Positions 42,569 to 51,412 of a DNA stretch of 51,973 bases are shown here, in pieces. The notes under the pieces were generated by a model, which was given only the letters and a program-made list of their open reading frames with translations, did not search any database and was not told the origin of the DNA. A program made the position numbers and the translations under genes. Each line of letters begins with the position of its first letter. The stretch's first letter is position 1. Origin of the DNA: Alphaproteobacteria bacterium (GTDB lineage Bacteria; Pseudomonadota; Alphaproteobacteria; Caulobacterales; Caulobacteraceae); assembly GCA_018826515.1 (NCBI GenBank), contig JAHKAM010000070.1:1-51973 (forward strand), read 5' to 3'.

Positions 42569-44067
42569 CAGCGGGCTCCCTGCACAACGTTGGCGGCGGA
42601 CAGGCCGAAGCCCGGCTGGCCCAGTTCAAAGTCGGACAGCGGCTGGTAGGCCGGGTTCATCCGGTCGTAGGTCAGGGCCCCGTCGATGAAGACCTGGTCG
42701 GCGCGGGCATAGACGCTGAACGGATTGGCGCTCCAGATCACCACATCGCCGCGCTTGCCGGCTTCGAGCGAACCGGTCTGGTCGGCGATGCCGAGCGAGC
42801 GGGCGGGGTTGAGGGTGATCCAGGTGATCGCCCGCTCCTCGCTGATGTTCATGCCGATGCGGCGGCCGGCGGCGAGGGCGGCGGCGGCCTCCTGGTTGAG
42901 GCGCTGGGTCAGTTCGGCGTCGTCGGAGTGGATGACGGCGCAGCTGCCTTCCGGCGCATCGACGAGGGCGGCGTTGGCCTCGATGCCGTCCAGCGCCTCC
43001 ATCTTGAAGCCCCACCAGCCGGTCCACATGTCGGCGCAGATGCCCTCACGGGCCAGCATCGGCGCGATCTTGTAGGCCTCGATGGCGTGGTGGAAGGCGG
43101 TGATCCGGTAGCCGAACTCATTGGCGATATCGATCATCACCGCCATCTCGTCGGCGCGATAGCAGTGGTTCTGGATCAGGACCGAGCCGTCCAGCACCCC
43201 CGCGAGGGTTTCCATCTGCAGGTTGCGGGTCGGGGGCGAGCCCTCGCCGTCCGCCCGCCACTTGTCCCACTTGGCCTTGTATTCGCGGGCGGCGATGAAG
43301 GCGGCGCGATAGCCGGCGACATTGCCCATGCCGGTGGCCGGCGAGCTGTTGCGGCCGCCGTAGACGCGGCTGGGGTTTTCGCCGCAGGCCATCTTAAGGC
43401 CGTAGGGGGCGCCGGGCATCTTCATGCCCTGCATGGTCACCGAGGGGACGTTGCGGACGGTGACGCCGCGGCCGCCGAAGAGGTTGGCCGAGCCGGGCAG
43501 GATCTGGAGGGTGGTCACTCCGCCGGCGCGGGCGGCGTTGAAGCCGGGGTCCTGCGGCCAGATGGAGTGCTCGGCCCAGACCTGGGCGGTGTTGGGGTTG
43601 GTCGCCTCATTGCCGTCGCTCATCCCCGACACGCCGGGCGAGGGATAGACGCCGAGGTGGCTGTGGGTGTCGATGATGCCGGGGGTCACGAAGCGGCCGC
43701 GGGCGTCGACGCTGCGGTGGCCGGCGGGGACGGGGGTGTCCGCCCCGCCGACGGCGGCGACGCGGCCGTCGGTGACGATGACCACGCCGTTCTCGATCCG
43801 CTGGCCGGCGCCGGTGAAGACGGTCCCGCCGACGATGGCCATGTTCTCGCGCGGCAGGCCGCGATAGGTCGAGGGGAAGGGATCGGGGTTGGCGGCGGCG
43901 TCGAGACCCCGCGCCAGCGCCGCGCGGTCGCCGCTGTCGGATGCGACATCGTCGGCCGGCGTGTCGTCCCCGCCGCCGGTGGTGGCGCAGGCGGACAGAA
44001 CCAGAGAGCCCGCCAGCACGCAGGCGAGGGTGGCGAGGCTGGAGCCCCGCAAGGCGTGGAATCTCAT
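42568..44067 (-). CDS. Amidohydrolase-family lipoprotein (imidazolonepropionase-like)
   Basis: 499 residues. A lipoprotein signal has lipobox LSAC (C27), followed by an acidic linker. Catalytic features are present: PGIIDTHSHLG (D133, H135, H137), NHCYRADE, AFHHAIEAY and IHSDDAEL, the metal and catalytic-Asp blocks. GGGGGAG serves as ribosome binding site. It probably hydrolyses an amide or peptide-like substrate at the outer membrane or in the periplasm. Its TGA overlaps the start of the degenerate homologue. Confidence 0.87.
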   Translation of the reverse strand: MRFHALRGSSLATLACVLAGSLVLSACATTGGGDDTPADDVASDSGDRAALARGLDAAANPDPFPSTYRGLPRENMAIVGGTVFTGAGQRIENGVVIVTDGRVAAVGGADTPVPAGHRSVDARGRFVTPGIIDTHSHLGVYPSPGVSGMSDGNEATNPNTAQVWAEHSIWPQDPGFNAARAGGVTTLQILPGSANLFGGRGVTVRNVPSVTMQGMKMPGAPYGLKMACGENPSRVYGGRNSSPATGMGNVAGYRAAFIAAREYKAKWDKWRADGEGSPPTRNLQMETLAGVLDGSVLIQNHCYRADEMAVMIDIANEFGYRITAFHHAIEAYKIAPMLAREGICADMWTGWWGFKMEALDGIEANAALVDAPEGSCAVIHSDDAELTQRLNQEAAAALAAGRRIGMNISEERAITWITLNPARSLGIADQTGSLEAGKRGDVVIWSANPFSVYARADQVFIDGALTYDRMNPAYQPLSDFELGQPGFGLSAANVVQGAR

Positions 44068-44164
44068 TGGATGCTCCCCCGGATACGCCCCGGCTGGAAG
44101 GGGTGGGGCGCATGTCGGAGCGGATTACAAAAGGCTCCGGCGCGATCCGTCAAAGCCGGAAACA

Positions 44165-44443
44165 TTACAAACCGGTAAGGCGGTCTTTCGCTTCGGGTTC
44201 GGACAGACCCTCGACCCGCAGAAACTTGGTCCGCGACTGGCCGCCGCGTTGAAGGACCACGGCGGATTTCGGCACGCCGAGGGCCCTGGCCAGCAGTTTC
44301 ACGAGCGCCTCATTGGCCTCGCCCTCGACAGGCCGGGCGCGGACGCGAACCTTGAGGACGGGCCGTCCTTCGGCGTCCACGCCCCAGCCGTCGATGCGGT
44401 CGGCGGACGCGCCGGGAGTCAGGCGGACGGGGAGCTGGGCCAT
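44165..44443 (-). CDS. DUF167 / YggU family protein
   Basis: 92 residues: LPVRLTPGASADRIDGW, LKVRVRARPVEGEANEALVKLLARAL, VPKSAVVLQRGGQSRTKFLRVEG is the full DUF167 signature. Function is unknown; the fold is a small alpha/beta unit. No strong ribosome binding site. Confidence 0.92.
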   Translation of the reverse strand: MAQLPVRLTPGASADRIDGWGVDAEGRPVLKVRVRARPVEGEANEALVKLLARALGVPKSAVVLQRGGQSRTKFLRVEGLSEPEAKDRLTGL

Positions 44444-44514
44444 GACGGCGAAAGATCAGACCGCCGACCGGATTTCAATGCGGCAGGCCGAGGGCGCGCT
44501 TCGGGGCCCGGGGA

Positions 44515-44898
44515 TCAGACCTCGTCAACGGCCGCCCGCAGATGCTCGCCCACTGTCCGCGCGTGAGCCAGCAGTCCGGCGTTGTCGATGGCCGACATGG
44601 ATGCCGCCGGCTCGACGGCGAACACCTCGACCCCGTCGGCGGTCTGCTGGACCACGACATTGCAGGGCAGCATGACGCCGACATGGGGCTCCATCATCAG
44701 GGCCTCGTGGGCCATGACGGGATTGCAGGCGCCGAGGATCCGGTAAGGGCGGAAATCCTCTCCGATCTTGGCCTTCAGCGTGGCCTGAACGTCAATCTCG
44801 GTCAGGACTCCGAAGCCGTGCTTCTGCAGGGCGGCGCGGGTGCGTTCGAGGACGGCGTCGAAATCGCCCTCTACGGTACGGGCGTGGAAATAGCTCAT
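44515..44898 (-). CDS. DUF302 domain protein
   Basis: 127 residues. The ATG at 44898 is preferred over the ATG at 44907 because AAGGA then lies nine bases upstream. MSYFHARTVEGDFDAVLERTRAALQKHGFGVLTEIDVQATLK and GACNPVMAHEALMMEPHVGVMLPCNVVV are the DUF302 pattern, with conserved Cys. Members are often linked to envelope or metal stress, but the role is unproven. Confidence 0.9.
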   Translation of the reverse strand: MSYFHARTVEGDFDAVLERTRAALQKHGFGVLTEIDVQATLKAKIGEDFRPYRILGACNPVMAHEALMMEPHVGVMLPCNVVVQQTADGVEVFAVEPAASMSAIDNAGLLAHARTVGEHLRAAVDEV

Positions 44899-45001
44899 CG
44901 GGTTCATTCCTTCGGCGTGTTGCGACAGCCCCCGCGGAGGGCCTGCCGGTTAAACGCACGAGGCCCGGGAAGGCCCCCTGCCGAACTCCGCGAACCGATG
45001 T

Positions 45002-45931
45002 CTAGCCCAGCGCCGTCATCAGCTCCGGCACCACGGTCTTGTAGTCGCCGACGATGCCGTAGTCCGCGACCTGGAAGATCGGGGCGTCGGCGTCCTTGTT
45101 GATGGCGACGATGACCTTGGAGTCCTTCATGCCGGCGAGGTGCTGGATGGCGCCCGAGATGCCGATGGCGATGTAGAGGGCCGGGGCCACGACCTTGCCG
45201 GTCTGGCCGACCTGGTAGTCGTTGGGGGCATAGCCCGCGTCGACGGCGGCGCGCGAGGCGCCGACCGCGGCGCCCAGTTTGTCGGCCAGAGGATCCATGA
45301 CGGCGTGGAACTCTTCCGCCGAACCGAGGGCCCGACCGCCGGAGACGACGATCTTCGCCGCGCCCAGTTCGGGGCGGTCCGACTTGACCATTTCTTCGCT
45401 GACGAAGGCGGCCTTGCCGGCGTCGGCGCCCGCCACGGTCTCGACCGGGGCCGAACCGCCCTCGGCGGCGGCGTCGAAGCTGGTCGGACGGACCGTGATG
45501 ATCTTCTTCGCATCGCCGGACTGCACCGTCTCCAGCGCGTTGCCGGCGTAGATCGGGCGCACGAAGGTGTCGGCGCTGACAACCTCCATGATGTCCGAGA
45601 TCGGGGCGACGTCCAGCTTGGCCGCGATCCGGGGCATGAAATTCTTGCCGTCGGTGGTGGCCGGCGAAAGGATGGCGTCATAGCCGGCGGCGAGGCCGAC
45701 GACGGTCGCTTCGACGGCCTCGGCCAGCTGGTGGCCCAGGCCGGCGCTCTCGGCCAGCAGCACCTTGCGGACGCCGGCGATCTTCGCGGCGGCGTCGGCG
45801 GCGGCCTTCGAACCCTGGCCGATGACGAGGATGTCGACGTCGCCCGACAGCTTCAGGGCGGCGGTGACGGTCTTGTGGGTGGTGTCGCGGACGGCGTCTC
45901 CGTCGCGGTCGGCGATAACGAGAACGGCCAT
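45002..45931 (-). CDS. etfA: Electron transfer flavoprotein subunit alpha
   Basis: 309 residues. It carries FAD and passes electrons from acyl-CoA and related dehydrogenases to the ETF:quinone oxidoreductase. Visible: [13 protein letters not shown]-terminus, [66 protein letters not shown] and [20 protein letters not shown], the FAD-binding end. The ATG overlaps the etfB TAA (TAATG). Confidence 0.98.
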   Translation of the reverse strand: MAVLVIADRDGDAVRDTTHKTVTAALKLSGDVDILVIGQGSKAAADAAAKIAGVRKVLLAESAGLGHQLAEAVEATVVGLAAGYDAILSPATTDGKNFMPRIAAKLDVAPISDIMEVVSADTFVRPIYAGNALETVQSGDAKKIITVRPTSFDAAAEGGSAPVETVAGADAGKAAFVSEEMVKSDRPELGAAKIVVSGGRALGSAEEFHAVMDPLADKLGAAVGASRAAVDAGYAPNDYQVGQTGKVVAPALYIAIGISGAIQHLAGMKDSKVIVAINKDADAPIFQVADYGIVGDYKTVVPELMTALG

Positions 45932-46695
45932 TACAGGACCCCCGCGGTCTTGAGCTTGGAAACCAGTTCGGCGGCGTCGGCCACCTTGATCCCGGCCGAG
46001 CGCTGGGCCGGGGCGGTGACCTTGAGAACCTTCAGGCGCGGCGCCGTGTCGACGCCGTAGTCGGCGACCGCCTTGACCGCGATCTCCTTCTTCTTGGCCT
46101 TCATGATGTTGGGCAGGGAGGCGTAGCGCGGGGTGTTGAGGCGCAGGTCGACCGAGACCACGGCCGGCAGGGTCGCGGCCAGGGTCTGCAGGCCCCCGTC
46201 GACTTCACGGGTCACCGTGGCCTTGCCGTCGGCGACGACGATCTTGCCGGCGAAGGTGGCCTGGGACCAGTCCAGAAGGGCGGCCAGCATCTGGCCGACC
46301 GCATTGTTGTCGCCGTCGATCGACTGCTTGCCCAGCAGGACCATGTCCGGCTTCTCCTCGTCGACCACAGCCTTGAGCAGCTTGGCGACGGCGAGGGGCT
46401 CGAGGTCCGTGTCGGACTGGATCAGCAGGCCGCGGTCCGCGCCCATGGCGAGGGCGGTGCGGATGGTTTCCTGGGCCTGGGTCACGCCGATGGAGACGAC
46501 CACGATCTCGGTCGCGGTTCCGGCGGCATGGTGCTCCTTGCCCTCCTTCATGCGCACGGCTTCCTCGACGGCGATCTCGTCGAACGGATTCATGCTCATC
46601 TTGACGTTGGCGAGATCGACGCCGGTCTGGTCCGCCTTGACGCGAGCCTTGACGTTATAGTCGATCACCCGTTTGACGGGGACGAGAACCTTCAT
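45931..46695 (-). CDS. etfB: Electron transfer flavoprotein subunit beta
   Basis: 254 residues from ATG 46695, which fits the family N-terminus [57 protein letters not shown] and the signature [27 protein letters not shown] bind AMP and hold the alpha subunit. Upstream in-frame starts add residues outside the family. Coupled to etfA. Confidence 0.97.
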   Translation of the reverse strand: MKVLVPVKRVIDYNVKARVKADQTGVDLANVKMSMNPFDEIAVEEAVRMKEGKEHHAAGTATEIVVVSIGVTQAQETIRTALAMGADRGLLIQSDTDLEPLAVAKLLKAVVDEEKPDMVLLGKQSIDGDNNAVGQMLAALLDWSQATFAGKIVVADGKATVTREVDGGLQTLAATLPAVVSVDLRLNTPRYASLPNIMKAKKKEIAVKAVADYGVDTAPRLKVLKVTAPAQRSAGIKVADAAELVSKLKTAGVL

Positions 46696-46817
46696 ATTGA
46701 TATCCACGAAAGCGCCGGAATGTTGGGTGAGGGAATGGTACGGCTCACCCGGCCTGTCAACGTAACGCCGCGTCAACGATACCGTTCGTCGACCTCGCCC
46801 AGCTTCGGAACCTGTCC

Positions 46818-47150
46818 ATGCATCGCCTCCTGACCATGAAACGGCTCAGCGTCCTGTTCCTGAGCCTCTTCGCCGTGCTGATGGCCGGTATGTTCGCCTA
46901 TGAGCGCCTGGTCGTGGCCCCGGGCGACCGCTGCGAGGCGGGCGGCGGCTGGTGGGATCCCGAGGGCAAGGAGTGCGGTCGGCCCATCTCGATCGCCGAA
47001 ATCACCGGCCGCCCCAACCCGGGGCAGCGCGCCGCCGCTTCGGATGCGAAAAACCGCGAACTGGTGGCGATTGAGGACGGCCTTGCGGCCCAGCGTCGCG
47101 CCCGCGACGCCGACGCCGACCGGCAGCGCGCGGCCCTGGCGGCGCAGTAG
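46818..47150 (+). CDS. Small signal-anchored hypothetical protein
   Basis: 110 residues. ATG 46818 has GGAA eight bases upstream; an ATG at 46836 is also possible. A signal or anchor helix ([18 protein letters not shown]) precedes [35 protein letters not shown], with two cysteines about 17 apart that could form a disulfide, then a basic, Ala-rich helix. No named family recognised. Confidence 0.65.
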   Translation: MHRLLTMKRLSVLFLSLFAVLMAGMFAYERLVVAPGDRCEAGGGWWDPEGKECGRPISIAEITGRPNPGQRAAASDAKNRELVAIEDGLAAQRRARDADADRQRAALAAQ

Positions 47151-47167
47151 GGGCTCGGGTCGAGGGT

Positions 47168-48667
47168 TCAGTCCGCCTCTCGCGGACGCGGCTCGCCGAG
47201 TCGCTCAAGGCCCTTCACCGCGTATTCGTTGGTCGGGTCGATCGCGAGTGAGGTTTCAAAATGGCGGACGGCGGCAGCCCGGTCGCCTTCCGCCGCAGCG
47301 ATATCAGCGAGGCCGTCATGGCTGTAAGCTGAGCGTGGGAACTCCTCGAGGGCGAATTCGAAGACACGCCTCGCCTCGTCCATCATCGGGACGCCGTGGA
47401 GGTCGTAGCCGGCCGTGACGAGCAGTTCGTCGGTCTTGAAGGCGTCCGCCTCCGGTTCCGCGGCCTTCATCTCCCGATAGAGCTGGATGGCGGCCTCGGG
47501 GCCGTCCGCCTGGATCGCGTCCAGGAACCGCGCCTTCCGGCCTTTAACGGGCAGCCTGTACTCTTCGCCGAAGTAGATCGCCGCCAGATCGCGAGCCACG
47601 GTATTGGCGCTGGCTTCATCGCTGTTGCTCAGGACAATGACCGTCAGCCGATCATCGATGAAGCGTGCAATGAGGTTTGAAAAGCCGCCCCCACTGCCCG
47701 CGTGCCCGATCTGCCGGCGACCGAGCCAGGTCCTCATCTCCCAGCCGAAGCCATACTCGTTGCTGGCGTCGGCGATCATCTGCTCGTAGGAGGCGGCTGA
47801 GACGAGCCGGTTGGAATAGAGGGCCTGATCCCATTTCAGCAGATCATCGACTGTGCTGAACAGGCCGCTTGCGCCATAGGCCGAAGACGACGACTGGGGC
47901 GTCTTGTTGATGAAGGTCGAGCCCAGGGAATAGTAGCCGGTGGCTGCGCCGGGCACGACCATGCGGGACGTGTGGAAACCGCTGCGGTCCATGCCCAGGG
48001 GCGACAGGATCCGGTCCCGATACATTTCGGGCAGCGTTTTTCCGGACACGCGCTCGACGATCAGCCCGAGCAGATCGAACCCGGTATTGCTGTAACGCCA
48101 GTCCGTTCCCGGGGTGAAACGAAGCGGGTGATCTCTCATCATCATCGCCGCGCCGCCGCGCCAGAACAGGCGCGTGTCCAGCGTCTCGTCCCAATCGGGC
48201 AGCCTGGAATAGCTCTCGATGCCGGAGGTGTGGGTCAGCAGCTGCTGAATGGTGATGGCCCGCCAGGCCTCGGGGCAGTCCGTCAGCCAGGTGCAGGCGA
48301 GGTCGGTGACGTTCAGCCTGCCCTCTTCCTGCATCATCATGATCAGCAGGGCGGTGAACGGTTTGGTGATGGAGGCCAGATCATAGGCGGTCTCGTCGGT
48401 GTTCGGCGCCGCCAATTCCTGATGGGCCAGGCCGTAGCTGCGACGGAAGACGGGCGCCCCGTCCCTGGCGACCAGAACCGTGCCGCTGAAGCCGGCGTTT
48501 GCGACGGACGCCCGAAGATAGGCGTCGAAGGCGGCGTCGAGCGCGCCGGGCGCCGGGGCGGCTGGACCGGACTGCTGCGAATGCGCCTCCGCAAAAGAGG
48601 GTGATGCAGCGAAACCGCCCGAAAGCACCGCTGCGGCTGCAACCGCTGTCAGCCAGACTCTGCGCAT
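47168..48667 (-). CDS. Serine hydrolase, beta-lactamase/PBP4* family, with TPR-like tail
   Basis: 499 residues with signal peptide (SPSFAEA). Serine-enzyme motifs: ASITKP (S-x-x-K), YSN (RYSNTGFDLLG) and HAGSGGG (in place of KTG). This is the class C-like esterase/peptidase group. After residue about 370 comes a helical repeat region (AARRVFEFALEEFPRSAYSHDGLADIAAAEGDRAAAVRHFE), a TPR-like tail. GGAG lies seven bases before the ATG. It is divergent from a MarR regulator with palindromic sites between, so it is probably under that regulator's control. Confidence 0.88.
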   Translation of the reverse strand: MRRVWLTAVAAAAVLSGGFAASPSFAEAHSQQSGPAAPAPGALDAAFDAYLRASVANAGFSGTVLVARDGAPVFRRSYGLAHQELAAPNTDETAYDLASITKPFTALLIMMMQEEGRLNVTDLACTWLTDCPEAWRAITIQQLLTHTSGIESYSRLPDWDETLDTRLFWRGGAAMMMRDHPLRFTPGTDWRYSNTGFDLLGLIVERVSGKTLPEMYRDRILSPLGMDRSGFHTSRMVVPGAATGYYSLGSTFINKTPQSSSSAYGASGLFSTVDDLLKWDQALYSNRLVSAASYEQMIADASNEYGFGWEMRTWLGRRQIGHAGSGGGFSNLIARFIDDRLTVIVLSNSDEASANTVARDLAAIYFGEEYRLPVKGRKARFLDAIQADGPEAAIQLYREMKAAEPEADAFKTDELLVTAGYDLHGVPMMDEARRVFEFALEEFPRSAYSHDGLADIAAAEGDRAAAVRHFETSLAIDPTNEYAVKGLERLGEPRPREAD

Positions 48668-48683
48668 AATTCATCTCCAAACC

Positions 48684-48728
48684 GCAAAGATGTCTTTGCA
48701 TAAAGATATATTTCGTCAAGATACTTTG
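48684..48728. promoter_or_regulatory. Palindromic operator cluster between serine hydrolase and MarR genes
   Basis: A perfect 16-bp palindrome GCAAAGATGTCTTTGC (48684-48699), then AAAGATATATTT (48702-48713, one mismatched pair) and CAAGATACTTTG (48717-48728). All share an AAAGAT..TTT core. The stretch is strongly AT-rich. It is the likely binding region of the divergent MarR protein. Confidence 0.65.
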
Positions 48729-48772
48729 TATGAAACTTTGTCGAAGGGCGCCGATCGGGCTAGGTAGCTGAG

Positions 48773-49282
48773 ATGGTCACGACACCCCCACCCGACATCG
48801 TCGACAGTCTGGTCGCCGATTGGCAGCGCGCGCGTCCCCAGACCAAGGCGGATCCCATCCAGATCATCGGCCGGATCATCTGGCTGGGTCGGCAGTATGA
48901 GGAGGCGGTCACGCGGATGCCGTCAAATCCGGGCCTGTCCTATTCCGACTATGATGTGATCGCGACGCTGCGCCGGGCGGGCAGCCCTTACGAACTGACG
49001 CCGACCGAGCTTGGCAAGCGTGTGCTGCTGACGTCGGGAGGGCTGACGGCCTGCCTGCGGCGGCTTGAGGCCGCAGGCCTGGTCTCGCGCCGGGGAGTGC
49101 CGGAAGATCGGCGGATGCTGCTGGCCAGGTTGACGCCAAAAGGGTTCGACCTGATCGAATCCTTCCTCGATGAACGGTTCGCCGTGGCGGATCTGGCCCT
49201 CGCAAGTCTCGACCCGCAACAGAGGGCGACGCTTGAAGTCCTGCTTCGCCGACTTGTGTCGCCGACCAACAGCCCGGCCTGA
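48773..49282 (+). CDS. MarR-family transcription regulator
   Basis: 169 residues. Winged helix: YSDYDVIATLRRAGSPYELTPTELGKRVLLTSGGLTACLRRLEAAGLVSRRGVPEDRRMLLARLTPKGFDL in pieces matches the MarR core, with the D-R-R wing. The C-terminal helix dimerises. It probably represses the divergent serine hydrolase gene and itself. The ligand is unknown. Confidence 0.9.
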   Translation: MVTTPPPDIVDSLVADWQRARPQTKADPIQIIGRIIWLGRQYEEAVTRMPSNPGLSYSDYDVIATLRRAGSPYELTPTELGKRVLLTSGGLTACLRRLEAAGLVSRRGVPEDRRMLLARLTPKGFDLIESFLDERFAVADLALASLDPQQRATLEVLLRRLVSPTNSPA

Positions 49283-49288
49283 AATCCC

Positions 49289-49861
49289 TTAGCGAGTCGC
49301 GCCCGGCTTCCATTTGACGTCATCGGCTCCGTTGGCGTTGGCGCGGCGGGCGGCGACGAACAGGTGGTCGGACAGGCGGTTCAGATAGTGGAGCGCGGCC
49401 GGCGTCACGGCCTCGCCCGCTTCGATCAGCCGCACCGCCTCGCGCTCGGCCCGGCGCGCCACGGTGCGGGCCAGGTGAAGGTGCGCCGACAGGGGCGAGC
49501 CGCCCGGCAGGATAAAACTGTCGAGTTCCTTCAGGCTTTCGTTCATCCAGTCGATCTCGGCTTCCAGCCGTACGACCTGACTGTCGATGATGCGCAGCGC
49601 CTCCCATTTCGGGGGCGGGTCCAGCGGGGTGGCCAGATCGGCGCCGAGGTCGAACAGCTCGTTCTGGATCCGGCCGAGCATGGCGTCGATGCGGTCATTC
49701 TGGCCGGAATGCAGGCGGGCCAGGCCGAGGATGCTGTTCAACTCGTCCACGGCCCCGTAGGCCTCGACCCGCCGGTCGCTCTTGGACACCGTCGCGCCGG
49801 ACGCCAGCCGCGTCTGACCCCCGTCGCCGGTTTTCGTATAGATGCGGTTGAGGACCACCAT
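49289..49861 (-). CDS. Cob(I)yrinic acid a,c-diamide / cobalamin adenosyltransferase, PduO type
   Basis: 190 residues. NRIYTKTGDGGQTRLASGATVSK is the ATP-binding N-terminus; VEAYGAVDELNSILGLAR, NELFDLGADLATP, FILPGGSPLSAHLHLARTVARRAERE and LNRLSDHLFVAARRAN complete the PduO signature. It makes adenosylcobalamin. The HIG1-like gene is four bases upstream. Confidence 0.95.
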   Translation of the reverse strand: MVVLNRIYTKTGDGGQTRLASGATVSKSDRRVEAYGAVDELNSILGLARLHSGQNDRIDAMLGRIQNELFDLGADLATPLDPPPKWEALRIIDSQVVRLEAEIDWMNESLKELDSFILPGGSPLSAHLHLARTVARRAEREAVRLIEAGEAVTPAALHYLNRLSDHLFVAARRANANGADDVKWKPGATR

Positions 49862-49865
49862 GGGC

Positions 49866-50072
49866 TCAGGACCCTTGCGTGGACTTCCACCACATGCCGA
49901 GACACAGCAGCACGATCGCCAGAGCCTGCAGCGCCACTCTGAGCCGCATCAGCTTGTTGGACCGCGAGCGGTCCATGTCTCCGCCCCGGTGCAGGGAATA
50001 GATTCCGAACCCGAGGGTTACGGTGACCGCGAGGATGGCGGTCAGGATGAGGATGTTGATGATGTCGCCCAT
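49866..50072 (-). CDS. HIG1-like twin-transmembrane protein
   Basis: 68 residues: helix INILILTAILAVTVTLGFGI, loop with RGGDMDRSRSNKLMRLRVALQ, helix ALAIVLLCLGMWW. The NKLMRxRVxxQ segment is characteristic of HIG1-domain / twin-transmembrane proteins often found next to cobalamin adenosyltransferase and etfBA in alphaproteobacteria. HIG1 proteins associate with respiratory complexes. Confidence 0.82.
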   Translation of the reverse strand: MGDIINILILTAILAVTVTLGFGIYSLHRGGDMDRSRSNKLMRLRVALQALAIVLLCLGMWWKSTQGS

Positions 50073-50219
50073 GGCGGCAATCTAGGCGCGCTCGTCGGGC
50101 GAGACCAGCGCCGCGGCGCCGCAGGCGGTCCGGCGCAGGGATTAAGCTCGCGGTCATCCTGTCGGCTAGGCCGATGGTCACTTTTTCATGGTCAGATGCC
50201 GGCCCGCCGGGAAGCGTCC

Positions 50220-51341
50220 ATGACCGATCGTACAATACGCAATCTCGCCCATCTGCGCCGCTCGGCCTCGACGGCGCGCGTCCTGAATCTGCTGAAAGTG
50301 GGCCTCGACCACGGCCATGAGGTCGAATGGGCGGAACGCCCCCTGTTCCAGACCCCGGCCCTGAACCGCTCGCTGATCATCAAGCACCGGCTGCGGCGGG
50401 ACGAGGCGGACTGCTTCTACCTGCGCCGGCAGGTGGCGACCAAGGTGGTCATCCCCCTTGATCCCGCGGACCTCAAGTCGGGCGGTCGCTATGTCTTCGT
50501 GGGTCAACGCGATTTCGAGCGCGTCATGCACGAGGCGTTCGGGGTCACCGCCCGGCACCCGGACATGCAGACCCTGGCCCTGCTCGACCGCCTGCCGTCG
50601 CTCGACCCCTTCCTGTTGCGCGAACAACTGAAGCGCAACGGACAGGATCCGGCCGCCTGCTATTTCTCGATCAGCGACTCCGACCTTGAGCGGATGTCCG
50701 GCTTCGTCCAGGACGAGATCCGCCCGCTGGTCACCCTGTCGCTGGGGCCCGATCTCGAGGCGGTGGGATCGACCCGTCGTCTCGCGTCCAAGATCATGTC
50801 GAACAACCCGACCGACCATATGGAGGCCCTGCGCAGGACCCTTCGGCTGGAGCTGGAGGAGTATGAGGAGGGCGTCTTCTGCTGGAAGGGCTTCATCTAC
50901 TACAAATGGGTCCTGACCAGCCTCAGCGCGGAAGCCCTCGCGGTCGCCGACGCCGTCCAGACGGTCCGGCCGATCGGAAAGACGGACCGGGACGCCCGCG
51001 CCTGGCTGGACCGGGGTCGGGCCGTGTTGCGGGACCGGATCATCGAGACCTGCTGCGAGGCGGGACGCACCCTGGATGTCTATGACGCGGCCTTCGCCGG
51101 GCTGACCGACGAAAGCCGTCCCGCGAGTTTCCGCGCCTTCCTGCTGCAGGCGCCCCGCCTGTTCTCCAAGCTGGGCGACCAGCTGGGCGCGATCCAGCAC
51201 ATCGTCAGCTTCTGGCGATTCCGATTCAGCCCCGGCGCCTCGGCGGTGGGCGTCGACGAACTGATCGACATCTTCATGGATTTCGAAACCGGCCTGGCGG
51301 CGCGCCGGGCCGAAGCCGCCGAGCCCCGGTGGGCGGCCTGA
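50220..51341 (+). CDS. Conserved-looking protein of unknown function
   Basis: 373 residues. ATG 50220 has GGGAAG upstream; an ATG 24 bases earlier lacks a site. No signal peptide or transmembrane segment. Segments: MTDRTIRNLAHLRRSASTAR, IIKHRLRRDEADCFYLRRQ, PADLKSGGRYVFVGQRDFER, RRLASKIMSNNPTDHM, EEGVFCWKGFIYYKWVL, and a helical C-terminus ending PRWAA. I recognise no family; a cytosolic protein with a small beta domain (about 80-110) and a helical remainder. Followed by a strong terminator. Confidence 0.8.
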   Translation: MTDRTIRNLAHLRRSASTARVLNLLKVGLDHGHEVEWAERPLFQTPALNRSLIIKHRLRRDEADCFYLRRQVATKVVIPLDPADLKSGGRYVFVGQRDFERVMHEAFGVTARHPDMQTLALLDRLPSLDPFLLREQLKRNGQDPAACYFSISDSDLERMSGFVQDEIRPLVTLSLGPDLEAVGSTRRLASKIMSNNPTDHMEALRRTLRLELEEYEEGVFCWKGFIYYKWVLTSLSAEALAVADAVQTVRPIGKTDRDARAWLDRGRAVLRDRIIETCCEAGRTLDVYDAAFAGLTDESRPASFRAFLLQAPRLFSKLGDQLGAIQHIVSFWRFRFSPGASAVGVDELIDIFMDFETGLAARRAEAAEPRWAA

Positions 51342-51354
51342 TCGACGGCGCAGA

Positions 51355-51389
51355 GAAAAGGCCGGCACCCTGACGGCGCCGGCCTCTTT
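51355..51389. terminator. Bidirectional intrinsic terminator between unknown gene and ahcY
   Basis: An 8-bp stem AGGCCGGC / GCCGGCCT (51359-51366 with 51378-51385) has GAAAA on the left and CTTTC on the right, serving the two convergent genes. Confidence 0.75.
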
Positions 51390-51412
51390 CAGTCTGTCGC
51401 TGCGGCCGGGGC

